NCBI GenBank assembly: GCA_016081115.2
Contig: JABTTQ020003032.1
Location: 62,001-126,000, forward strand
Direction of reading: 5' to 3'
DNA length: 64,000 bases
Origin: Rehmannia glutinosa
Lineage: Eukaryota; Streptophyta; Magnoliopsida; Lamiales; Orobanchaceae
Shown: positions 1-10,130 of the stretch, one piece after another
How positions within the stretch are numbered: the stretch's first letter is position 1
How the letters are laid out: every line of letters starts with the position of its first letter
Position numbers and translations under genes: made by a program
Notes under the pieces: generated by a model
The model's input: the letters and a program-made list of their open reading frames with translations, nothing else
Database searches by the model: none
Told to the model about the DNA's origin: nothing

Positions 1-628
1 CTTTTCCGATCATCAATATTTCCCGCATAGTCCGAATCACTATATCCTTTAAGGAAATTTTTTCATTCTTTGGATAAAATAAACCATATTGAATAGTGCC
101 TTTCAAATATCAAAAAATCCTTTTAATGGCACTCATATGAGATTCTTTGGGATTGCTTTGAAAACGAGCACATATGTATACGGCATGGAGAATATCCGGT
201 CTACTTGCGGTTAAATAAAGTAGACTACCAATCATACCTCGATACTTGGATTCATCAACCGACTTGCCTTTTTCATATTTGTCAATCTTGATATTAGTTG
301 CCATAGGAGTAGAGACGGTTCTTCCTTCTTCAATACCGAACTTCTTCAAAAGTTCTTTTGTATATTTTGATTGTGAAATATATATACCTTATTGGCATTG
401 CTTAATTTGAAGTCCAAAGAAGAAGTTGAGCTCCCCCATCATACTCATCTCGAATTCACATTGCATTAACTTAGAAAATTTCTTGCACAAGGATTCATTA
501 GTAGCACCAAAAATAATATCATCAACATAAATTTGCACTAATAAGCAAATCTTGCCATTTTTCAAAAACAAAGAGAGTAGTATCAACTTTACCTCTTGTA
601 AAACCATTTTGCAAAAGAAAAGAGCTAA
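1..628 (-). pseudogene. O: second half of reverse transcriptase and start of RNase H
   Basis: The minus strand encodes copia RT around the YVDDIIFG active site (about 490-530), then the FGLQIKQC block, the TPMATN/DESKYRGMIGSLLYL block (about 190-320), the SAIKRIF block and the RNase H beginning DSDYAGN at the left edge. The two aspartates of YVDD are present. A frameshift near 350-390 separates the two readable stretches, so the copy is not functional. The upstream half of the same RT resumes at 8109 on the far side of element A. Confidence 0.85.
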
Positions 629-1395
629 TGTTTGATACATGTTTTTATCTTAATTTTGATGATTTTATTTTTACATCAAAACAATGTTTTTTGTTGTCTA
701 AATACTCATAAATGATTTAAAATGGTTTTAATATTTTCCGGAGTATTTCTTCAAGTTCTATCTCAGGTAAAATTGGACAACACTTTTAATGATTTTATGT
801 TTATTAGTTTTTACTTCAAAACATGGTTCCTAAATGTTGTCTAAATACTCCCGATTGGTTTAAAATATTTTTACTAAATTTTCGGAGTATTTCCTGAGTT
901 TTATTTTCGACAAAAATTGGACAACATTTCTGTCTCGAGGTCAATCGGTCGCCGTAGAGGGCAACCCGTACCTGAAGATGAATTTTGGAATAAAAAATGA
1001 GACGGAGGAGAAAATGACCAGGTCGACCGGTCGACCAGGGTGTCGACCGGTGACGTCGACCGGTCGACACCATGTCAACCAAGACAGGCGTTAATGTTGA
1101 AACATAACATTGCTCCTTGAAAAATCATTGAGGGGGACCGGTCAGGGTCGAGGTCGATCGGTCGAAGTGCCCCTTGACCAGTCCCCCTGTGTTATTTTTC
1201 TATGTGTTCTTCAAATGTCTATTTCTGTGCGCCGGTCGCTCTATGTTTTTGACAAAAATTTCGACCGTTTGACAACAGGACAAACTTTCCTTAAATTGTG
1301 GGATTGATTTCTAACAGCTATATTCTTAATTTTAATTGTATTTTTCTGTAGATTTTCAATCCCCAAGAGGAGCCTATGCTTGATCAATCATCTCC

Positions 1396-1404
1396 TATAA
1401 ATAG
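1396..1404 (+). promoter_or_regulatory. TATA box of A 5' LTR
   Basis: TATAAATAG preceded by CTCC. It is conserved in every LTR of the family here (7391, 11742, 18023, 46246, 52059, and 20118-20126 on the minus strand). Transcription would start roughly 30 bp downstream, placing the hairpin array inside R. Confidence 0.75.
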
Positions 1405-1620
1405 AGGAAGTTTTGGAGCAACCCATACAACAATTGAGATACAACACAACAAGATACACTTCAAGCAAATACTTGTTCTTCATAGTCATTATTCTTGTTG
1501 TAACTTAGCCTAGCTTATCACTTTCACATCCTTGAGGTCTAGGCTATTCTTGATTACACTTGCACTCAAATTGTAATATTCATTATTGAGTTGTAATCTT
1601 GATTTTTGGTCATCATTCAA

Positions 1621-1898
1621 CACAAGACATCCTTGTGAGTATTCTTATGGTAAGAATACACTTGGGTGATCTAGGTGTTAGGTGTAAGAAGATTGTGGTA
1701 ATCTTCTTGTTGAGGTGTTGAAGAATTTGGTATTCTTCATGGTTGAAGATTGTGGTAATCTTCACAAGGTGCCGTTGGAGATTGTGGTAATCTTCAAGAG
1801 AGATTGTGGTAATCTCAAAGGTGGTGTTGAAGAAGAGTGTGGTGCTCTTCAAGGTATCTTTGTAAGTTGGTGTTGTATTAATTTTGGTAATTAATAAA
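1621..1898 (+). other. Hairpin array with shared TGG(T) loop in R, ending at the poly(A) signal
   Basis: Successive perfect inverted repeats. 1621-1637: stem CACAAG/CTTGTG, loop ACATC. 1639-1659: GTATTCTT/AAGAATAC, loop ATGGT. 1686-1708: AAGAAGATT/AATCTTCTT, loop GTGGT. 1720-1738: GAAGAAT/ATTCTTC, loop TTGGT. 1744-1764: TGAAGATT/AATCTTCA, loop GTGGT. About 1779-1795: AGATT/AATCT, loop GTGGT. 1800-1816: GAGATT/AATCTC, loop GTGGT. 1832-1850: GAAGAG/CTCTTC, loop TGTGGTG. 1876-1896: TATTAATT/AATTAATA, loop TTGGT, overlapping AATAAA at 1893-1898. Stems differ while the loop core is kept. The region lies between TATA and poly(A), so it should be transcribed at both ends of the genomic RNA. Function unknown. 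Confidence 0.8.
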
Positions 1899-2111
1899 AT
1901 CTTTTTTTTCTTTTTGAAATCCATCCTGGATATCTTTGGGGTGGTAGAGGATTAGGCCCCAGGTGGGTTGAACTTTAAATCGAGGCGTGTTGTTTATATT
2001 CCGCACCTTTATTATTGTCTTTGAGCATTCGGTTTGAAAAAGAGGGCAAAATCGAAAAGATGGAGATAATCTATTCACCCCCAGATTATCGTAGCCGTTT
2101 GGACTTATAAG

Positions 2112-2123
2112 TGGTATCGAGCC
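2112..2123 (+). promoter_or_regulatory. Element A primer-binding site (initiator Met tRNA type)
   Basis: TGGTATCGAGCC lies two bases after the LTR end. It resembles TGGTATCAGAGC, the usual plant copia PBS complementary to the 3' end of initiator methionine tRNA. Confidence 0.8.
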
Positions 2124-2189
2124 AAACTCTTTGGCAAGCTCGTTTCACACCGCAGTGAAGTGAAGAGGAACGATCGTCGGCTCTGAACG

Positions 2190-3551
2190 AAGCTCAACTT
2201 TTCGGCACCTCCACCACCAAGCCACCACTATTTGATTCCAAAAATTATACATTTTGGAAAGAAAGAATGGAATGTTATTTACAAGGTCGCGGGTTCGATA
2301 TTTGGAACATCGTCATCAATGGAGAATCCATTCAAATGAAAGACACGCCATACACCTCCAAAGCTCTCAAGGAGCTCAATGATGAAGAAAAGAAAACCAT
2401 CTCCTTAAATGGTAAAGCTCTAAATATTTTGTATTGTTCACTTACTAATTCGGAATATGAACATATTGTAGGAATTCGATCGGCACATGAAGTATGACAA
2501 AAATTAGAAGCCAAGTATGGAGTATTTGCAAATGAAAGGAGTCAAACAAAAGCATCTACTTCTCAAAGGATACAAGTTCAAATCTAAGGAACAAGCCTTT
2601 TACAACTTCCAACTATGAAGTAGTCGAACAATGTTTTATGGGAATCGAAGAAGAAAACGAGGTACGTCTTAAACCCTCTACTTCCTATGATATTGTTATT
2701 CAAAATGATTATAGTGATTTGCAAAATGATTTTGATGATCTTCAAAATGAATTCCAAAATTTACTTGTTAAGTACAAAATTTGAAAAAGGAATTCAATAC
2801 TTTGAAAAATGATAAGAATAGTTTATTTACCTCATATGAATCACTATCATGTGCTCACACCACCACACTTGACAAGGTTAGAAATCTTGAAAAACAAAAT
2901 AGTACTCTTGTTGAGGATATTAATTGCATGAAAAATGATTTATCTAAATCCAACTTGAGTACCAATAAATTGCTTAATATTGTGAATGTTAATGGTTGTG
3001 ATAATTTGAATAGTGAACTTGATCATGAGCCAAATATTGTCAAGCATATGAAAAGAAATCGAGTTCCCATGCATATTAGTGATATTACTTGCTTTTATTG
3101 CGGTAAGAAGGGACACACTGTAAATACTTGTCGGGCTAGAAATAGCTCAAATTATTGTTGGAAACCTAAAAATCTCAAAGCTAATCCCAAAGGACCCAAG
3201 CACTTGAGGGTACCACAAAACAATGTTATATTAGGTACCCGGCGAAATAATAATCAAAGAAAATTCATACCGCCAAGGAAACATCAAATGAACATCTCAT
3301 TTGATCAAAGAAGGAGAAAACACTTTCAACAAAGTCAATTTCCAAGAAGAGGATATAATCAAAAATGGGAAGAACACAATCCTTGGAAATGGCAAAGACA
3401 TCATCAACAAGATAATTTTCCAAGAGAGAGACACTTTCGAAAATGGGAAGGCCACAATGCTTGGAAATGGAGCAATTGGAGAAACCACCATCAACATGAA
3501 GATTTTCAAACGGGAAGATATCATCAACAATGGGAACGACACAACCCATGA
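2190..3551 (+). pseudogene. Element A gag (capsid and zinc knuckle), broken
   Basis: Copia Gag of the UBN2/DUF4219 type. An N-terminal block with FDSKNYTFWKERMECYLQG (about 2230-2290) is followed by the conserved DEEKKTISLNGKALNILYCSL block. A stop and frameshifts interrupt it at 2497-2640, then a coiled-coil-like segment runs from 2640 to 3000. A CCHC zinc knuckle, CFYCGKKGHTVNTC, lies near 3090-3133. The tail (3240-3550) is rich in Arg, Asn, His and Trp with repeated NPWKW/HNAWKW-like units, consistent with nucleic-acid binding. Gag of this type forms the virus-like particle and packages RNA; this copy cannot make a complete protein. Confidence 0.85.
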
Positions 3552-4330
3552 AAATGGCGAAATTGGTAAACTGTATCTCCCTATTTAAATATGCATTTTA
3601 TTTTTGCATATTTTATTTGTGTTTAAATTACAAAATGAGTTTTAAAATTTATAAGGTCTTCTATATATATTTATGTGTTTTTAAAATACTTTGAAAAATG
3701 AGACCTTACATGTTGTGGACTTACTTAGACTTATATGTTTTTATCTCTTATGGATTTTTATAGCATTAGCATTGTTGTGATATCTCTCATTGCTTAGCCT
3801 ACACATGTATTATTATGTTTGTGCCAAATTTGGTTTAAGAATTGTGTAGAATTTACATATCTCTTTCAATGGCTATCTACTCGTAATATATCAAGAGAAA
3901 TATGAACTATCGAGATTCGCTCATTATTGTTATTCATATCATAAACTCGATACATGTTGTGCCATATGCCTATGTACTCATTAAGAGGATATTTAGATTT
4001 TTGAAAAGGCATTATTTGACATAGCTTGCTTTATCCAAGTTTTGTAAAGGGTTATATTTTATTTTGATAAAACAATTGATTCACTAAGTTATGCATTTTA
4101 TTGCACATATAAATACCATTATTCTTGGATGCTTATGTCAAAGCTCTTGTTCATATGATTCTTGTAAATGAGGTCTCAACTATGTGCTCTCGCATTTTCA
4201 TATTTCAAAAGAGACCTTATATAGCTTTCTATAAGCTTATTTGAACTTGCATGTTGTATTATACTCTTGATGATTATCTTTAAGCATAGTATATGTTACT
4301 TGTTCTAGTGTCTCTATCATTCGATATTAC
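3552..4330 (+). other. AT-rich filler replacing protease/integrase in A, with misplaced RT-RH boundary
   Basis: No coding frame persists. The segment is alignable by eye to 13830-14690 in B and 47870-48290 in C. Instead of protease and integrase it holds AT-rich DNA with repeated GGTCTC/GAGACC motifs. A stretch at about 3950-4080 resembles the normal RT to RNase H junction (tatgcctatgt, then gatatttagatttttga), although the true RT lies downstream. Shared by three elements, so it predates their transposition. Confidence 0.65.
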
Positions 4331-5440
4331 TATGCTCGTGTGCAAAACATCTTGTTAAGATTTTGCAGAAATTTTTGATATTTCGGAACAAGTTTGATGA
4401 ACAAGGCAAGGTTAGTAGCCTAAGGGTATTGTCAAGAAGAAGGTAATGATTTGATGTAACATTTGCACTCATTGCACATTTAGAAGTTATTTGTACTTTA
4501 CTTGCCCATTCTTGTTTTGAGAAAATTTCAAGCTTTACCAAATGGATGATAAATCCAATTTTCTAAATGGTTTTATTCAAATAGAAGTCTATCGGAGTTT
4601 AAAAATTTTAGGCCAAGTGATTTTTATAAAAGGCCTTGTACGGTTAATACAAGTTCCTGTATATGGTTTGATAGACTTAGCTATTTTTGCAAAATAATTT
4701 TACAAAAGGTAAAGTTGATACTACACTTATTGTTTTGGAAAAGGGCAAGGTTGTTTACTTGTGCAAATTTATGTTGATAATATTTTTGGTGCTACTAATG
4801 AATATTTGTGCAAGATATTTTTCCAAGTCAATGCAAGGTGAACCTAAGATGATCATGATGAGGGAAGCTCAAATTTGATCATTGGAATTCAAGTTCAACA
4901 ATGCCAAGAAGGTGATTATATTCCACACTCAAAAGAAGAAGTGAGGCATTGAAGAAGAAAGAACCATTTCAACCTATATGGCCACAAATGCGAAAATTGA
5001 CAAAATGGTTGAAGTAGGCATTGACAAACGAATTCGAGGTATGTTCATTTGTTTATTACTCCTTAGACTCGATATTCTATATGCCTTACGTCTATATGCT
5101 CGACTTCAAAAACTATCCCAACGAATCTCATTAAAGTGCCGTTAAAAGAAATTTTCAAATATTTGTAAGGCACTTCTTCGTATGACTTGTTGTATCCAAT
5201 ATCTTAAAATGTTCTTATTTTCGGGATAACAAGTCCGGTGATAATAATTTTCTTTCAAAATATGGTTCGTCATAATCGAACTAAACATATTGAGATTCAA
5301 TATTTTTTTGGGATTGCATGTTTTAACAAAAACTTGAGATGTGTTTAATTCCGTCTCAAGGATAACTCGGACTTTTTAATCGTACACCGCCGAGTATTTT
5401 AATCCATTTTCGAGCGTGATTATGACATAATGTATATTGA
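4331..5440 (+). pseudogene. Element A reverse transcriptase/RNase H remnant
   Basis: Degenerate copy of the RT region that is better preserved in B (14690-16060). Recognisable pieces include the FENFKLYQMD-equivalent (about 4505-4545), the FTKGKVDTT block (about 4695), a corrupted active-site region (about 4770-4800, where YVDD is not readable), the QGEPKM block and the C-terminal RNase H segment (about 5250-5310). Multiple frameshifts and stops; not functional. Confidence 0.7.
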
Positions 5441-6641
5441 ATGATGTCTACGTTTGCATTTTGCACGTTTTAAAACTTATCAAAATTCGGATTTTCAAAA
5501 GCAGTGAACCAGTGGGATGCTAGGCGAGGGGTCGGCCGCCCACCTTTCGACCGTCGCCCTAGCCCAGCCATGTCGCCCACTGCTTTAGTTTGGTTAAAAC
5601 CGTCCCCTGTTCTTGTATTTTGGCAGTTTAAGGTTTTTCCTCTCTATTTCGTCCCCTTTGACATTTTCACACACAATTCACTTCAAATGTGTTTTGTTGC
5701 ATAAAATTCATATTTTGGGGATTACCTAGCTCAATTATCATCATCATTACTCGTCTTTACTGATTGAATGGTAAGATTTCTACTCCTTTTATCTCAATTG
5801 GGTTGAACCCTTGAGAACTTGGCCTATATGTATATTTCTTGATGTAATTCTTATATAATTGTGCTGTGATTGAAAATTGTTTTTTTGTTGATGATATGAA
5901 AAACTTGGCTCAATTTCTTTTGCAAGGGCTATATACATTTTCTTCAAATTTTGACGCCCGCCAAGTGTTCGATAAAATGTTTCAATGAAAGATTCATCAC
6001 CTACATGATTCTCTTATTTTCAAATGTCTTAAATTCTTATTGAGATCATATTTTTGGCTAACAAAATGAGCTTATGGATTTCTTATGATACATTTCTCCT
6101 ATTTTTCTTTGGATTCCAAGCTTAATTCTTTCAAAGGATGATAAATCGTATTGTTGGTGCATTTTGACAAACTTGTATAATGTTTTTATCATCCTAACAT
6201 TCTTTTTGATGATTCCAAAGAGGGAGAAACAAGATATTGGCTCGTTAGCTCAAAGAAGCTAATAAAAGCTTGTTATATAAGCTATAAGCTATGGCATCTT
6301 AAAAGCCATAAGTTGTGAATTATATTTAGTCCAATTTTTGCTTGATGGACTTATATACTTGTCTAATGATGTTTTGTTGACAGGGGGAGCTTATAAGCTC
6401 TTGAACAATATGTAAAAGCTAAGCTTTTGGTTTATGGTTAATTGCTTTTACATTATTCTTGATGTGCTTCTTGATAGGGGGAGCTTGTGCTTATCTTTGG
6501 ATAATATTTACTCCCTTACTTGGTTGCTTATGTTTTTTGGAATTTTTGGTTGCTTCTAAACGGTTAGATGTTTTTATCGGAAAATTGTTTTTAAAATTGT
6601 CCTCCTAATATTTCTAAAAATTGTTTTGGTTTGTAATCCTC
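5441..6641 (+). other. Element A 3' non-coding region with GC-rich cluster and PPT-like tracts
   Basis: A GC-rich cluster at about 5505-5580 is followed by a UTR-like stretch, then ATG directly followed by GTAAG at 5768-5775. Two internal purine tracts of the form GGGGGAGCTT (about 6381 and 6478) precede the real PPT. Element C carries an env-like ORF at the corresponding position; A has none. Confidence 0.5.
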
Positions 6642-6654
6642 AAAAAGGGGGAGA
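6642..6654 (+). promoter_or_regulatory. Element A polypurine tract
   Basis: AAAAAGGGGGAGA immediately before the 3' LTR start at 6656, the position expected for the plus-strand primer of LTR retrotransposons. Confidence 0.8.
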
Positions 6655-6655
6655 T

Positions 6656-8108
6656 TGTTTGATACATGTTTTTATCTTAATTTTGATGATTTTATTTTTA
6701 CACCAAAATAATGTTTTTTGTTGTCCAAATACTCCTAAATGATTTAAAATGGTTTTAATATTTTCAGGAGTATTTCTTCAAGTTCTATCTCAGGTAAAAT
6801 TGGACAACACTTTTAATGATTTTATGTTTATTAGTTTTTACTTCAAAACATGGTTCCTAAATATTGTCTAAATACTCCCGATTGGTTTAAAATGTTTTTA
6901 CTAAATTTTCGGAGTATTTCTTGAGTTTTATTTTCGACAAAAGTTGGACAACATTTTGTCTCGAGGTCAACCGGTCGCCGAGAGGGCAACCCGTATCGAA
7001 GATGAATTTTGGAACAGAAAATGAGACGAAGGAGAAAATGACCAGTCAACCGGTTGACACCCATGTCGACCGTGCACTGGGCGTTAATGTTGAAATAGAA
7101 CATTGCTCCTTGAAAAATCATTGAGGGGGATCGGTCAGGGTCGAGGTCGACCGGGTCAAGTCCCCCGACCGGCCGCCCTGTGTTATTTTTCTATGTGTTC
7201 TTCAAACGTCTATTTCTCGTGCGATGGTCGCCCCTATGTTTTTGACAAAGAAATTTCGACCGTTTGACAAAGACAAACAAACTTTCCTTAAATTGTGGGA
7301 TTGATTTCTAACAGCTATATTCTTGATTTTAATTGCATTTTTCTGTAGATTTTCAATCCCCAAGAGGAGCGTACTTGATCAATCATCTCCTATAAATAGA
7401 GAAAGTTTTGGAGTAACCCATACAACAATTGAGATACAACACAACAAGATACACTTCAAGCAAATACTTGTTCTTCATAGTCATTATTCTTGTTGTAACT
7501 TAGCCTAGCTTATCACTTTCACATCCTTGAGGTCTAGGCTATTCTTGATTACACTTGCACTCAAATTGTAATAGTCATTATTGAGTTGTAATCTTGATTT
7601 TTGGTCATCATTCAACACAAGACATCCTTGTGAGTATTCTTGTGGTAAGAATACACTTGGGTGATCTAGGTGTTAGGTGTAAGAAGATTGTGGTAATCTT
7701 CTTGTTGAGGTGTTGAAGAATTTGGTATTCTTCAAGGTTGAAGATTGTGGTAATCTTCACAAAGTGCCGTTGGAGATTGTGGTAATCTTCAAGAGAGATT
7801 GTGGTAATCTCAAAGGTGGTGTTGAAGAAGAGTGTGGTGCTCTTCAATGTGTCTTTGTAAGTTGGTGTTGTATTAATTTTGGTAATTAATAAAATCTTTT
7901 TTTCTTTTTGAAATCCATCCCGGATATACTGGGGTGGTAGAGGATTAGGCCCTAGGTGGGTTGAATCTCTTTAAATCGAGGCGTGTTGTTTATATTTCGC
8001 ACCTTTATTATTGTCTTTGAGCATTCGGTTTGAAAAAGAGGGTAAAATTGAAAAGATGGAGATAATCTATTCACCCCCTCTAGATTATCGTAGCCATTTG
8101 GACTTACA
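6656..8108 (+). repeat. Element A 3' LTR
   Basis: About 1.45 kb, TGTTTGATACATG to GGACTTACA, homologous to 629-2109. TATAAATAG lies at 7391-7399 and AATAAA at 7888-7893. The hairpin array is repeated at 7616-7893; here the second hairpin has loop GTGGT where the 5' LTR has ATGGT, and the fourth has a 9-bp stem (TTGAAGAAT/ATTCTTCAA). Confidence 0.9.
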
Positions 8109-8628
8109 ACTAAGTCTATCATAACATGCACGGGGTGCTTGTTTTAAACCATACAAGGCCTTCTTAAGGTTTATAAACATCATTTGGCCTAGAAAAATTT
8201 TCAAACCCCGAAGGTTGTTTTACATAGACTTCTTCTTGAATAAAACCATTTAAAAATATGGATTTAACATCCATTTGGTAAAGCTTGAAATTTTCAAAAC
8301 AAGAATAGGCAAGTAAAATTCGAATGGCTTCTAAGTGTGCTACGGGTGCAAATGTTTCATCATAATCAATACCTTCTTCTTGACAATAACCTTGAGCTAC
8401 TAACATTGCCTTGTTTCGAACAATATTGCCTTGGTCATCGAGTTTGTTCCAAAATACCCATTTTGTACCAATAATTGTTTGTGATGGAGGACAAGGTACC
8501 ATTTCCCAAACATCATTTCTTTCAAATTGATTCAACTCCTCTTGCATTTCTAAAAACCAATCCTCATCGTCAATAGCTTTTCTTAGCATTTTTAGGCTCT
8601 TTTTGAGATACAAGAGCTTTCTCGACAA
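8109..8628 (-). pseudogene. O: N-terminal half of reverse transcriptase
   Basis: Minus-strand copia RT start. It shows an EEL..F.RNDVWEMVP block, the GTKWVFWNKLD block, KAMLVAQGYCQEEGIDYDETFAPVA split over neighbouring residues near 8340-8420, then KLYQMDVKS with the first catalytic aspartate (about 8265). It ends near 8120-8160 in the KQAPRAWYD-equivalent where element A is inserted. The other half of the enzyme is at 1-628. A stop occurs at the LYGLKQ region. Confidence 0.85.
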
Positions 8629-9720
8629 ATTTTCTTCTAGTCATCACTTTATCAAGGGGAACACTAATAATGAGATCTTTTGGGTGATCTCCCTTAAATT
8701 TCAATGCCACGGGAAGATCCGAATTACCACCTTTGTCTTCTTGAGGAATATTTGAGGTTGATGGTGTATCATTTGAAATATCATTTTGAGCATCATCTTG
8801 AACAATTGGTTCAACAATATTCTCTTCATCACTTTCATCATTAGGTATCCTTTCAACACCCAATACTTCATTGAATTTGACATGAATGGATTCTTTAACA
8901 ACCACATTAGTCTTATTGTAAACCCGATATGCCTTGCTTTTGATAGAGTACCCCATAAAAATTCCTTCATCGGCCTTAGGATCAAGTTTGTCCAATTGAT
9001 CCTTAGTATTCAAAATAAAACACTTACATCCAAATATTTTGAAATAACTAATATTTGGAGTTCTTCCTTTCCATAGCTCATATGGAGTTTTATTCATTTT
9101 AGGACGAAGATAAACTCGATTAATGACATAGCAAGCGTTACTTACGGATTCGGCCCAAAAATATTTTGGAAGTGAGAATTCATTGAGCATCGATCGACTC
9201 ATTTATTGAAGTATCCGATTTTTTCTTTCGGCTACTCCATTTTGTTGAGGTGTTCTTGGAGCCGAAAAATTATGAGCATATCATTTGGTCTCACAAAAGA
9301 TTCTAAATTCTCCATCAAATTCACCACCTCGATCACTTAAAATAGACTTGATAGTATCTTCCTTTTTATTTTCAATAAGTCTATACAACTTAACAAACTC
9401 ATTTACGACATTGCTTTTATTTGCGAGAAAAATAGCCCAAGTATATCTAGAAAAATCATCGACTATAACAAATGTATAATGTTTTCCACTTAAACTAGCC
9501 GTGCCAATATCCCCATACAAATAAAGGTGAAGTAATTGTAGGGGTTTGGTTGTGGAAATTTAATTTTTGGGATTAAAACTACTTTTAACTAATTTGTTCT
9601 TTTGACAAGTGTCACATAAGCAAAGATTTTCAAAATTCAATTTGGGTAGTCCTTTTACATGTTGGTTTTTGTAAATAGTTTGCAAATTTTTGTATCCAAC
9701 ATATCCAAGTCGCCTATGCC
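8629..9720 (-). pseudogene. O: copia integrase, including zinc-binding and core domains
   Basis: Reading leftward: a GAG-pre-integrase/zinc-binding segment with His and CDTCQ-type cysteines (about 9600-9715); the catalytic core with VIVDDFSRYTW (first Asp, about 9450-9480), ILSDRGGEFDG (second Asp, about 9330-9360) and NGVAERKN (catalytic Glu, about 9220-9245); then the C-terminal stretch PKYFWAESV, TPYELWKGRTP and GYSIKSKAYRVYN (8840-9190). All three D,D,E residues are visible. Stops at about 9200-9205 and 9280 break the frame. Integrase inserts the cDNA into the genome; A, B and C lack it. Confidence 0.88.
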
Positions 9721-9899
9721 ATAAACTAGTTACATCATTATTGGCGACAAGACAAAAGATATATTTTGACTAACCAAATCACTTGTGCAAATTTTGTAAA
9801 GATTGCCTTTTCTATTTGCTTCACAAATAATTTCATCATTTTTAACAATAAGGTATTTTTTTTATTGAAACTAACATTATAATTTGAATCACAAAGTTG

Positions 9900-10130
9900 G
9901 CTTACACTTATCAAATTAAACTTAAGCCCTTCAACATAAAGAACATTACTAAGTGAGAAAGAAGAGTTACCAATTTCTCCATTTCCAAGAATTCTTCCTT
10001 TGCCATTCCCGAACATGAGTACATGACCATACCCTCTTCTTGGAGCTTGATGTTGGTAAAAATTTCTTTCCTCCCGGTCATATGGCATGAACACCCACTG
10101 TCCACGAGCCATTTTGAATCCTCCATGGTT
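9900..10130 (-). pseudogene. O: retrotransposon aspartic protease fragment
   Basis: The motif WLVDSGCSCHMTG (about 10070-10111) is the copia protease active site, with catalytic Asp in DSG at 10094-10102. It lies between the gag zinc knuckle and integrase as expected. Frameshifts on both sides disrupt it. The protease would process Gag-Pol inside the particle. Confidence 0.82.

Larger units (their letters stand above)
629..2109 (+). repeat. Element A 5' LTR
   Basis: About 1.48-kb LTR starting TGTTTGATACATG and ending in ACTTATA (the usual terminal CA has become TA). It holds a U3 with GC-rich GGTCGACC-type motifs (about 940-1075), a TATA box at 1396, a transcribed hairpin array at 1621-1896 and AATAAA at 1893-1898, giving a clear U3-R-U5 order. 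It is homologous end to end to 6656-8108. Confidence 0.9.
629..8108 (+). mobile_element. Non-autonomous Ty1/copia element 'A' nested in O
   Basis: Element of about 7.5 kb with LTRs at 629-2109 and 6656-8108, PBS at 2112 and PPT at 6642-6654. The LTRs begin TGTTTGATACATG and end GACTTA(C/T)A. Flanking 5-mers are GCTAA on the left and ACTAA on the right, a near-perfect target duplication. Removing the element rejoins the RT reading of O. The interior has gag and degraded RT/RNase H but no protease or integrase. Differences between the two LTRs (scattered indels and substitutions) show the insertion is not recent. Confidence 0.9.

Noticed and set aside
1621..1898. CRISPR-like array (palindromic repeats separated by short spacers)
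   Set aside because: Repeats are not constant in sequence or spacing, lie inside plant LTRs and are copied with them; no cas genes. It is a retroelement feature.
3265..3549. Minus-strand ORFs over the gag tail
   Set aside because: Antisense shadows of the repetitive Arg/Asn/His/Trp-rich gag tail, repeated wherever that tail occurs.
8786..9076. Plus-strand ORF across the integrase region
   Set aside because: Antisense shadow of the copia integrase C-terminal region on the minus strand.
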